From assembly GCF_035046485.1 (NCBI RefSeq), contig NC_085137.1, forward strand, positions 11,114,252 to 11,178,251: a stretch of 64,000 bases of DNA, read 5' to 3'. Made by a program: the position numbers and the translations under genes. The notes below the pieces were generated by a model. It worked only from the letters and a program-made list of their open reading frames with translations, did no database searches and was not told the origin of the DNA. Origin of the DNA: Aedes albopictus. Lineage: Eukaryota > Arthropoda > Insecta > Diptera > Culicidae. How positions within the stretch are numbered: the first letter of the stretch is position 1; the number at the start of each line of letters is the position of its first letter. Positions 55,895 to 64,000 of the stretch are shown piece after piece.

Positions 55895-57565
55895 ATTGTA
55901 TGGAGAACTTCCTGGATGAATCCGTGGAGGAACTCCTCAAGAAATTCCTGGATTAATTCAGGAATACCTGAAGGAAACACCTGAAGAGAATTTCCTAGAG
56001 GACTCCCTGGAGAAATTCGTGGATGAATGCCTGGAGCATATTCTGGAAGAAATCTTGAAGGAATCTCTTGATGAACTCCTGGAGGAATTCCAGGAGGAAA
56101 TTTGGGAGGAATCCCTGGAGAAGAAACAACTTGAGGAATTCCTAGAAGAATCCTTAGAGAAATTTCTGGAAAAATCTTGGAAGATATCCTGGAGGATTTT
56201 TTGGCAATGCCTGGAGGCCTGGAGGATATTTTGGGCATATTCTTGGTGCAATCCCAGGTGGAACTCCTGGAGAATTCCCTAGAGGAACTCTTGAAGAAAT
56301 CCCTGAATGAATCTTTGGAGGAATTCTGAGAGGAATCCCTGAAGAAATTTCTGAAGGAACTCCCAGAGAACTATTTCTGGAGGAATTCCAAGATAAATTC
56401 CTAGAGGAGGTCCCAGAGAATTTGCAGGAGGAAACCCTGGAAGAAATCCCGGAGAAATCCCTGGAAAATTCCTAGAGGAATTCCTTATAAAATCATGCAA
56501 GAATTTATGAAGGAATCCATGGTGGATTCCGGGTGAAAAATTTCTGAAGGAATTCCTGGAAGAATTACTCAAGGAATTCCTAGAAGATTTCCTGGAGGAA
56601 TTCCTGAAGGAATTCCTGGAGAAATACCTTGGGTAATCCCTGGAGAAATTCTTGGAGGAATTCCCGGAGGTGTCCCAGGAAAAATGCCTGGATGAAATTC
56701 TGGAGGAATGTTTGGAGGAATACCTGGAATAATTCCTGAATAAATTCCGGGAGGAATTCCTGGGAGCATTTCTGAAGGAATCCCTGGAGGATTTTTTGGA
56801 TAAATTTCTGAAGAAATTGCCGTATGTATTGTGGAGGTATTCCTAAAGGAATTCTTGGAGGGATGCAAACCCAAGAAGTATTCCTGAAGCAATGCCTGGA
56901 GGAACCACTGGAGAAATTCCTGGAGACATGCGTGTAGGAATTCCTGGAGAAATCTCTAGAGAAATTCCTAGAGGAATTTCTGGAGGATTTCCTTGAAGAA
57001 CTACTGAAGCAGGAGGAATTTCTGGAGGAATCTGTAGTGGAATTCTTTGAAGTATCTTAAAAGGATCTGCAGGAATCTCTGGAGGAATTCCTGAAGGAAT
57101 CTCTAGAGAAATTGCTACAGGATTCCCGGACGAATCCCTGTAAGATTTTTTAGAGAAATCCATGTAGGAATTCTCCAGGAATCCAAAGGAATCCTGGAGA
57201 AATTTCTGAAGGAATCCCTTGAGGAATTTTTGGAGGAATCCCAGAAAGAATTCCTGAAGAAATCCAAGGATCAATTTATGTAGGACTTATAAGAGGAATA
57301 TCGGAAGAAATCCCAGGAGGAAGTACTGAAGACATCGCTGAAATTCCAAAGGAAATCCTCAAGGAAACCCAAACACAGTACGCAGAGGAAGTTTTGGAGC
57401 AATATCTGTAGCAGTTGCTGAAGGAATCTCTGGAGGAGTTCCTGAAGAAACCCCAGGAGGAAGCTTGAAAGCAATCAGAAGAGGAATTTGGAGAAATCCA
57501 TGTCTGAAGTAATTTGTGGAAGAATTATTGAAGCAATACTTGGATGGAATTCCGGAAGAATTCCA
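55895..57565. repeat. 12-bp minisatellite block 3
   Basis: About 1.7 kb of CTGGAGGAATTC-type units with good 12-bp phase (for example CCTGGAGGAATTCCTGAAGG near 56590 and 56650). As in block 2, frames are open on both strands (55864-56238, 56569-56892 and 56843-57274 minus; 56019-56282 plus), giving GIPP, EFLQ and LEES repeats. None is called as a gene. Confidence 0.9.
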
Positions 57566-58076
57566 ACATCCAACATCCAACTATAAATTCCAACATTTGT
57601 TCATTATTTCTGTGAAAATTTATCCTAAAAATTCTACCAGAATGAAAAAAAATATTAAATTTTCATTGAAAATATTATGGATTTTCTAGCACAATTACAA
57701 AAAAAAAACTTTCGGAATTTATTAAAAATGACAGAATGATCCTTTGGGCAAGTCCATAGAGGAATTCTCGACAGTATTTTTTGAGAAATCGCTTGAAAAA
57801 CATCTGAAAAATTTCTCGTGTATCTCTAACATGAAGTTACTATTCTTTGGGGGCTTCTGATGCACTTCTAGGGCGATTAGGGATTCGCTGAGCAATACGT
57901 TTCTAGAAGAACCTTAAAAAATGCCTGGAGTTTTTCTTGAAAAAATCATTGGTCTGAGAATACCTGAAAAACTTCTTCGTCTTGCACTAGGAGAACGTAC
58001 TTGGCGTGCGAAGTATCTGAAGAAATCTTTGAATGAATTTATGCGGACTATTCTCTATTGAATATATTTTAGAATA

Positions 58077-58394
58077 CGGATAAGGAGAGTTCGACTGTTA
58101 CGATCTATAGAGCTACTTCGGCACTTCTTCAAACCAACCGTTACCTCCACCAGATGTGTAGTGCGAAGAATTTAGTTGCTTCATTAAGTGAAATTAACAA
58201 AACTCGCTACGTTTCACTTAATATCCCACATCCAATGTTCAATAGTTTAGACACCGACAGTTCTATGTCAACCCAAACGAAAAACGATTAATCAGAATTA
58301 TCCCCTGAAGAAGACTCTAATACGAGTCGAAACGTTGGGAAAAATCTAAAACTATCGTTTTAATTCCCCAAGACTGCAGTGCCGAAGTAGCTCT
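58077..58394. mobile_element. 318-bp insertion with 15-bp target duplication
   Basis: The insert is flanked by the exact 15-bp repeat ATATATTTTAGAATA (58062-58076 and 58395-58409). Within it, TATAGAGCTACTTCGGCAC at 58106 is the inverse of GTGCCGAAGTAGCTCTATA near its right end. The interior has CTGAAGAAGACTCTAATACG then AGTCGAAACGTTGGG. A related motif (CCGAAACGTCGG) lies in the insertion at 22571-22838. Long duplication points to a retroposition-like mechanism, but there is no clear A-tail. Confidence 0.65.
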
Positions 58395-58796
58395 ATATAT
58401 TTTAGAATATAGCGATTCCGGTATGAAACCAAACATTCAGCTGTAAAGATTTTCATAAAGCTTTTTAGAGAAATTCCTGTTAAAGATAGTAAGAAATGAA
58501 AACTCCTCCACGAACTCATCCAGATGTTTCTTTTGAAATTTTCTCAATTTTATTCTGGATTTTATTCAGTTATTTCTTTATAAATAGACCAAGTTATTTC
58601 TTTTGGGTTTCTTTGGAAACTTCATCGGACATTTTTCATACACGGTAAATAATCTGCACGCTGGTCTAAACTGATTGGCATTTGGATTCGCACTACTGTT
58701 TAACAGATTCGATATCAATTGAATATCACTTGGAAAAGAACATCCAATGCCTCTTCAATATTAATGGAACTGCACTTCAACTCGTTATTGAGAATA

Positions 58797-59370
58797 CCAA
58801 ATATACCCATAATGCATGGATTTAAAGCCTAAAACACCATTAAACAGCCGCCATCTTGAATTTGGAGCCATAATCTTGGATTTAGACCGCCATTTTGGAT
58901 ATTCTAGTCGTTATTTCTGTACTCCGGACATCTTCGTCATACCAAATATACCCATATTACAATGTTTTATGGTCTAAGACTCCATTAAACAGTCACCATC
59001 TTGAATTCGGAGAAGCCATCTTGGGGTTTCGACCGCCATCATGGATATCCTGGTCGCCATTTTTGGACTCCGGGCATCTTCCCTATACCAAATATATCCA
59101 TATTTGCATGGCTTTGGAGCATAAAACACCATTAAACAGTCACCATCTTTAATTTGGAGCAGCCATCTTGGGTTTAAGACCGCCATCTTGGATATTCTGG
59201 TCGCCATTTTTGGATTCCGGACATTTTTCCCTTACCAAATATACCCCATAATGCATGGCTTTGGGGCCTAAACACCGTTTAACCGCCACCACTTTGAATT
59301 TGGAGCCGCTATCCTGAATATCAGGCTGCCATTTTGTTTTTTTGGGCTGACATCGTGGAATTTCTGGTCT
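58797..59370 (+). repeat. tandem repeat, about 145-bp unit, four copies
   Basis: Copies start around the phrase CCATCTTGAATTTGGAG-like at 58851, 58996, 59143 and 59286 (spacing 145, 147 and 143). Each contains ACCAAATATACCCAT, CATTAAACAGYCACC and GCCATCTTGG. Shorter internal repeats of GCCATCTTGGAT are evident, so the unit itself grew from a smaller one. The 85-codon frame at 58895-59152 repeats with the unit and is not a gene. Confidence 0.8.
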
Positions 59371-59449
59371 CTAGTGTCTGCACTAAATCGGTCAACCATG
59401 CTAAAACTTATAAAAATCGCCGCAGTTTGATGTGTGATGCGGCTTGGTT

Positions 59450-59790
59450 CAGTTTTATATTCGGCCAGTTCTACCGGTACTGGTCCGGATCACTCAAATG
59501 GCCATAACTTCGGAACGCCTTGACCGATCCGGACCCTTTAATGGCAAACAATGCGGTAAAATTCCGATTCGATTCGAGCTATAATTTGAAAAATCGATTA
59601 ATGGGAAGTGCCTTATAAGTGAGTAAACTTTTTTGTACACACAAATACACACATACAGACATCACCTCAATAATGCGTCGAACTGAGTTGATTGGTATAT
59701 GTGACGTTATTTGAGTGAACATATAGCCTTCCAGTACACTTTGACGTACGAGAAAGGCAAAACGGAAAGAAGAGTCCTTTGGAAGCATTT
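59450..59790 (+). repeat. dispersed repeat fragment
   Basis: The segment GGCCATAACTTCGGAACGCC, then (CACA)n-like ACACACAAATACACACATAC and GTCGAACTGAGTTGATTGGT is a pattern I recall as a common mosquito repeat. It ends near GAGAAAGGCAAAACG. Type and ends are not established. Confidence 0.4.
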
Positions 59791-61126
59791 TTGGAAGAAT
59801 CTTTGGAGCAATACTCGAGGAATATTTATGGGAATCCCTGGATGTATCCCTAAAGGATATCTTGGCTGAATACGTGGGGAAATATTGTGAGAATTTCAGT
59901 TGGTTACGTCGGTCAGTATGTACATACTTCGGTAGTCTAATCTCTCAAATTGGGAACCACTGCACCCATCTATCAGCCATGATCCGCGATAGTTAGGTTT
60001 AGGTCGCACACCCAGCAGCAGTGGACGCACTCGATTCGCGTGACTTTTCCGTTCAGTGTCTCCTCCTGTTTTCAGCGTTCCTTATCATCGACCGGACTCC
60101 TCCTAGACAAACATTCACAATTTTCGTTGAATAATACTTGTAGGCAAGGAACACAGAGGGGAGGGCGCTGCTGGTTGGCGCGCCTCGCTATCACTTGCCG
60201 GGTGTGACCAACCACTCGTGCTCTGTTCACTCACCGTCGTCGTCGCCGGTATCTTATCACCGCGAGAGAGCCTAGTAGTAAATATGAACCGGTTTCTTGT
60301 GGAAAACAAAAACGAATCATATCTGGCTCCAGATCGTTGACGCGTCACGTCGTTATCTTCTAAGAAATAACTACCCGATATGTAGGTAGTGGCATCAGGC
60401 AGCCAGCGGCCTCGAGTGTGTGATTGTGATACGGATAGTGATTGGGAATTTTCCACCCGAGAGTTCCACTAATTTTCATTTTTCGAAAACAGTTTCAGCG
60501 TCTATAATTAGATGTGGACCTTCGAACGGGCTCACAGAGGCTTGCGGTTGAATTATCCGGAATCGACAGGAACTGTTCCGCGAGCAGAAGCCGTGCCCCT
60601 TTATGTTGTTGTTCGATAAGATAGTGTGTAGTCAAGTCACATCCGGTTGGAATACCGAGACTGTTGTGACGTGTTTGAACAAAAAACAACTTAAATAGTT
60701 ATCTTGACCTAGTTTTTGACAACATTTTTCGAACGGTATCACATTGTCAACAGTTTGATTGCCCAACTTGGAAGACACTGTTTTTGGAATGATCATTGAA
60801 AGTGCCTTGTAGTAGGTACCTATAGCAAAATTGAAAACAATGATCAGTTTTGGGTTTGAATAGAACTTAACAAACACTTTTTTGCAAGAGAAATAAAAAT
60901 AATTAAAAATACGTTGAACTCGTTTCTTTCTATTGTTAAAATAAAATGTAAATCATACAGTAGAGTTTTAAAGGTTCAAAACGATATGCAGGAACAAACC
61001 CACCAAATTGTACGAAAATCCAGTACTCTTGAAATGAAAGAACGTGACAAGCAAAAGCCAATGCGTCTACTCGCGGCAAAGCCTACATCGAGTCCCAGGT
61101 AGTCTGTATGTATGTCTGTCAGTCTG
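59791..61126. other. mixed DNA, no gene recognised
   Basis: A GC-richer part (60000-60640) may be low-copy sequence. An initiator-like TTCAGTG near 60053 is not sufficient for a promoter call. Overlapping frames (60115-60456 minus and others) have no known domain. The left 100 bp are weak 12-bp minisatellite. Confidence 0.35.
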
Positions 61127-61960
61127 TTTTTTTTTTTCCTTCTTAACCATATAGGGGGAAAATCTGCTCAACAGACACCCTAACAGGAAGGTTAGGGTAG
61201 TGTGGGGTTAATGCCGTCTTCTACAACACTAGTAAAAGCCAGGACTACTCTCTCCTCGACCCACTAAAACACATTCCTATGATCGCCAAACCCTACGTCT
61301 CTCCGGAACCACCAAGAAGGTATTGCTTTAGAGGGGGTGCACCCTCCAGGTTAGCTGCGTAGCCTAGCAACAACGAATATCGATGACTCGCTCTGAAGAG
61401 TCCATCACGGTAACATGCTGGCGCTAAGCCAGTTTCCCGAGTGGTCCTCGCCACTCCCTTTGTCCTCGGTAGGCGGGCAGGATGAACCCCGCCAGCGCCC
61501 AACTGCTTGGCAGATATCAAGAACTGATGCCCACGTGCAACCCGATCTGATCTGCCCGTAAGGAAGGGTATCACTACCCTTCAGGCCCTATCAGATGCAC
61601 CTTCGCATACCTTGCAGACAGAAGGGTCTCACCTACCCCGACCCTTGCCGGGGACTCCTTTCCAACCGCGGGCTCGGATCCAACCCAGTAGACCGACGCC
61701 ACGACAGCACCGCTACCGGGACTTCCTCTCCGCGGCCACTTAATCGCTGTAAGCGTCGATCTCGACCGCAGGGCACTGGCAGACGTGCCAACTTGGTCAA
61801 ATTATTGGGGGGGCAAAGCCTGGTTTTTCTGATTTTTTGTATAGGAAAATCGAAAAATTGTCAAATATTGGGGGGGCAAAACCATGCTTGCCCCCCCTAA
61901 GTTGGCGCCTATGGGCACTGGTATGACCTACGAAACCGACTCCGAACCGCTGGACCACCT
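61127..61960 (-). other. R1-like LINE copy 2, 3' untranslated region and A-tail
   Basis: Read on the minus strand, a GC-rich region follows the ORF2 end and finishes in a run of eleven A (61127-61137 as T on the plus strand). An A-tail at this point fits the 3' end of a LINE. A 134-bp hAT-like MITE is inserted at 61780-61913. No protein is expected here; the frames at 61293-61574 and 61595-61900 overlap on opposite strands. Confidence 0.6.
61780..61913. mobile_element. 134-bp hAT-like MITE with G-runs
   Basis: The left end CAGACGTGCCAACTT and the right end AAGTTGGCGCCTATG are inverted. The flanks are the exact 8-bp duplication GGCACTGG (61772-61779 and 61914-61921). Inside are TTGGGGGGGCAAA repeated twice and GCTTGCCCCCCC. 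The G-run design next to the ends recalls the 7.76-kb element at 33557, which has different terminal bases. Confidence 0.8.
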
Positions 61961-62470
61961 CTTGTACTGCATCTGGACTAGCCATTCTCCGAGTCCACGC
62001 GCCACCTCCTCTGTAGCTCCCAGACGATATGGGTAATAGCCGTTGAAACGGCGTTCCAACCAAACTCATCCCTACACACCCTCTGGACCAAGTTGTCCGG
62101 AGTTGTGTCCTCCCCGCATGCGGTCACGCATTGTGCGGAAACGCGGGCGCACGAACAAAACGTGTTCCGCCGTTTCCTCTGAACCATTGCACACTGGGCA
62201 TTCGGGAGAATCCGGATGCCCGAAACGGTGTTGATACTGTCGGAAGCAACCATGACCTGTAAGGACCTGTGTCAGGTGGAATGTAACTTCCCCATGGCGC
62301 CTATTAATCCAACTATCTACCCTCGGTATCAACCTATGGGTCCACCTCCTTTGGTGGAACTGTTCCACGCGCGCTGCCATTTGACCATAGAGGCCATCCT
62401 GGCAGTCCTGCGTATGCCTCTTGTGCCACGCATTTCGAAGCACTGCATGTCCTCACTGATAACAATGCTG
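61961..62470 (-). pseudogene. R1-like LINE copy 2, C-terminal part of ORF2
   Basis: On the minus strand the frame 62443-62072 reads HLTQVLTGHGCFRQYQHRFG, then CPVCNGSEETAEHVLF. This is the C-terminal Cys/His segment (CPxC...EHVLF) characteristic of R1-type ORF2. A second frame continues VCRDEFGWNAVSTAITHIVW, then ELQRRWR and a stop. This joins directly to endonuclease sequence at about 62470 with no reverse transcriptase between, so most of ORF2 has been deleted. Confidence 0.75.
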
Positions 62471-62597
62471 ATAGACACCATACCAGTTCGAATTACTTGT
62501 TAAGCCAGGACTACAAAAGGTCACGTCAATAATTGACTCCGCTCCGTTTCGACTATAGGTACTCTTGGTACCGACGTTAGCCAAGTCGACATCTAAG
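62470..62597 (-). pseudogene. R1-like LINE copy 2, endonuclease part 2
   Basis: The minus strand reads LANVGTKSTYSRNGAESIID, then VTFCSPGLTSNSNW. It is nearly the same as the copy at 29311-29493. To the right the frame is cut by the 1244-bp MITE at 62606 and resumes at 63858. Confidence 0.75.
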
Positions 62598-63231
62598 ATG
62601 GCCAGTAGCCTGGTACACGGTTTATATGGGAAAATACAAAAAATGAAAAAACTCAAGCTCCTGTATACTTTTTGAGTTCCACTTTGGTCCCATATCAACT
62701 GTGCAAAATTTCAGATCGATCTGAAAAACTATATTTTAGCGCCTGCCATTCTTAGTTTTTCATACGATTTACTATGAGGAAATTTTACTCCTGCAAAGAA
62801 AAATCGCTAGGAGTCACCCCTAGAGCCCTAAAAATAATTTGATGAATGATTTCTGTAGAAAACTTCACTAGGAATCAGACCTCCGAAGACAGCAAACCCA
62901 TGCGACGTTCGTGAAAAAAGTTATTAGGCCTCATTCGATCGACAAAATGACGAGATTTTATTATTTATTGTTATTCCTTACATGTTAAACAGCGTTTGCA
63001 TGCCATTCGGTTTTCAGTCAATCATTCATCGATTTATTTTTAGGGGTTAAGGCGCAACCTGTGGCGATTTTTCTTTGAAAAGGAGATTTTCCTTATACTA
63101 TATCGTATGAAAACTTAAAATGGCTGGCGCTAAAATATACACTGTTGAAAATGCTTTGACATCCATGTGCACAACAGAACATGTGCTCGATGAACAAATT
63201 GAGATTTGAAATTATGAAAAGAAATCCACGT

Positions 63232-63303
63232 ACTCCGGTGAGACTCGAACTCACGACTCCCAATTCGCTAGACGGGCGCTTCTATTCCTTCAAGCTACGG
63301 AGT
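63232..63303 (-). pseudogene. tRNA-like cloverleaf, left arm copy
   Basis: This is the inverted twin of 63523-63594 and appears identical to it over the 72 nt. On the minus strand the acceptor ACTCCG pairs with CGGAGT and the T arm is GTGAG-TTCGAGT-CTCAC. See the plus-strand copy for details. It lies at the mirrored distance from the element end. Confidence 0.65.
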
Positions 63304-63522
63304 CACTCGACTATCTCCGTCGCCAGCAGGCCTAGAACTGAACTCGATTCCACAATCGCACATGGTTATCTTCTTTTCACAATCCAAACCCCCTTCGGAT
63401 GGGATTAGATGAACATCTAACACATTGTCTGTTGTGCACATGTATGTCAAAGCGGGAGAGGAATGTGCGATTGTGGAATCGAGTTCAGTTCTAGGCCTGC
63501 TGGCGACGGAGATAGTCGAGTG

Positions 63523-63594
63523 ACTCCGTAGCTTGAAGGAATAGAAGCGCCCGTCTAGCGAATTGGGAGTCGTGAGTTCGAGTCTCACCGGAGT
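63523..63594 (+). pseudogene. tRNA-like cloverleaf, right arm copy
   Basis: 72 nt can be folded as a tRNA. Acceptor ACTCCG/CGGAGT has 6 bp. The D arm is GCTT-GAAGGAATAG-AAGC with GG in the loop. The T arm GTGAG-TTCGAGT-CTCAC is perfect. An anticodon-type hairpin around CTAGCGA would give AGC (Ala), but its stem has at least one mismatch. A B-box is intact and the A-box is weak. I judge it a tRNA pseudogene or tRNA-derived module carried by the MITE; a working tRNA is unlikely but not excluded. Confidence 0.65.
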
Positions 63595-63857
63595 ACGTGG
63601 ATTTCTTTTCATAATTTCAAATCTCAATTTGTTCATCGAGCACATGTTCTGTTGTGCACATGGATGTCAAAGCATTTTCAACAGTGTAATTTCCCACATG
63701 GCTTGGTCAGCCAAAGCAAAATCAAGAAATTGACATTTGGCTAAAATATAGTTTTTCCGATCGAGCTGAAATTTTGCACAGTTGATATGGGGCCAAAATG
63801 GAACTCAAAAAGTGTACAGGAGAAAAATGTCTTTTTGTGTCCCACGCTAATGGCCAG

Positions 63858-64000
63858 TGTTTCTAGCAGGATCTGACCCCGCTGGTTCGTGAAACGGCTT
63901 CCCCATTCCACGGCCCAGGCATTAAAGTCACCCGCTATTACCACCGGCCTTCGCCCTGTTAGCACGGTCGTTAAGCGGTCCAGCACTTGCGTGAACCGTT
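63858..64000 (-). pseudogene. R1-like LINE copy 2, endonuclease part 1 (runs off the window)
   Basis: The minus strand reads LDRLTTVLTGRRPVVIAGDF, then NAWAVEWGSRFTNQRG and QILLETLA. GDFNAWAVEWGS is the endonuclease active-site region. It corresponds to 29500-29640 in copy 1, but here has fewer stops. The frame is cut at the right end of the MITE (63857) and continues at 62597. The rest of the element lies beyond the window. Confidence 0.8.

Larger units (their letters stand above)
63140..63686. mobile_element. palindromic TA-MITE carrying two inverted tRNA-like units
   Basis: The arms begin CACTGTTGAAAATGCTTTGA and end in the exact inverse. They are flanked by TA at 63138-63139 and 63687-63688. 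Each arm is about 220 bp, nearly identical to the other, and contains a 72-nt tRNA-like sequence. The same predicted protein start (MCSMNKLRFEIMKRNPR) appears on both strands, only because of the palindrome. The centre is about 63380-63450. Confidence 0.9.
62606..63849. mobile_element. hAT-like MITE, 1244 bp, splitting the R1-like endonuclease
   Basis: The left end TAGCCTGGTACACGG and the right end, inverted, TAGCGTGGGACACAA are flanked by the exact 8-bp duplication ATGGCCAG (62598-62605 and 63850-63857). The terminal inverted repeats extend about 130 bp and share CTTTTTGAGTTCCA, CATATCAACTGTGCAAAATT and AAAACTATATTTTAGC. No transposase frame. It contains a palindromic TA-MITE at 63140-63686. 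Confidence 0.85.

Noticed and set aside
63181..63408. Frame beginning MCSMNKLRFEIMKRNPR on both strands
   Set aside because: The duplication on both strands results from the palindromic MITE, and the text covers a tRNA-like sequence.
1..64000. Endogenous viral elements (flavivirus- or rhabdovirus-like) common in mosquitoes
   Set aside because: No frame with recognisable viral replicase, nucleoprotein or envelope motifs was seen; all reverse transcriptase-like sequences fit non-LTR retrotransposons.

Overview
This looks like non-genic DNA from a large, transposon-rich insect genome, most likely a culicine mosquito of the Aedes type. The evidence is the mix of repeats: LOA-type and R1-type non-LTR retrotransposons, tRNA-headed SINEs, and many palindromic MITEs with TA, TTAA, 3-bp or 8-bp target duplications. 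I recognise no intact conventional protein gene. The coding sequence I can support is retrotransposon debris, and the long reading frames in the minisatellites are artefacts of the repeat unit. Species and family names rest on recognition and were not checked against a library.

Layout. 1-9.5 kb: AT-rich intergenic DNA with MITEs, a 53-bp hairpin-only retroposon (3.4 kb) and a LINE tail (6.9 kb). 9.57-12.48 kb: a pogo-like element holding several nested MITEs. 12.6-13.2 kb: the end of a LINE with a restriction-like endonuclease domain. 14.15-19.5 kb: a composite structure with a 154-bp satellite array at each end in opposite orientation. 20.6-25.1 kb: degenerate 12-bp minisatellite with insertions. 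25.1-25.9 kb: a broken reverse transcriptase. 25.9-28.7 kb: GC-richer DNA with no recognised gene. 28.7-31.2 kb: an R1-like LINE on the minus strand. 31.4-42.6 kb: a LOA-type LINE on the plus strand, split by a 7.76-kb hAT-like element that is filled with 12-bp minisatellite and itself contains a 1.5-kb hAT-like element. 44.4-48.4 kb: a SINE split by a 3.8-kb hAT-like element with very long inverted ends. 48.5-55.5 kb: SINEs, MITEs, a mariner-type element and long inverted repeats. 55.9-57.6 kb: another minisatellite block. 58-59.8 kb: a 318-bp insertion and a 145-bp tandem repeat. 61.1-64 kb: a second R1-like LINE on the minus strand, interrupted by a 134-bp and a 1244-bp hAT-like MITE; the larger one holds a palindromic MITE with a tRNA-like cloverleaf in each arm.

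The window is best read as a record of nested insertions. Many of them can be resolved to the base because target duplications and interrupted host repeats are preserved. The most informative items are the hAT element that interrupts a LINE frame exactly at a codon boundary, the inverted satellite arrays, the hairpin-only retroposons and the tRNA-bearing palindrome.
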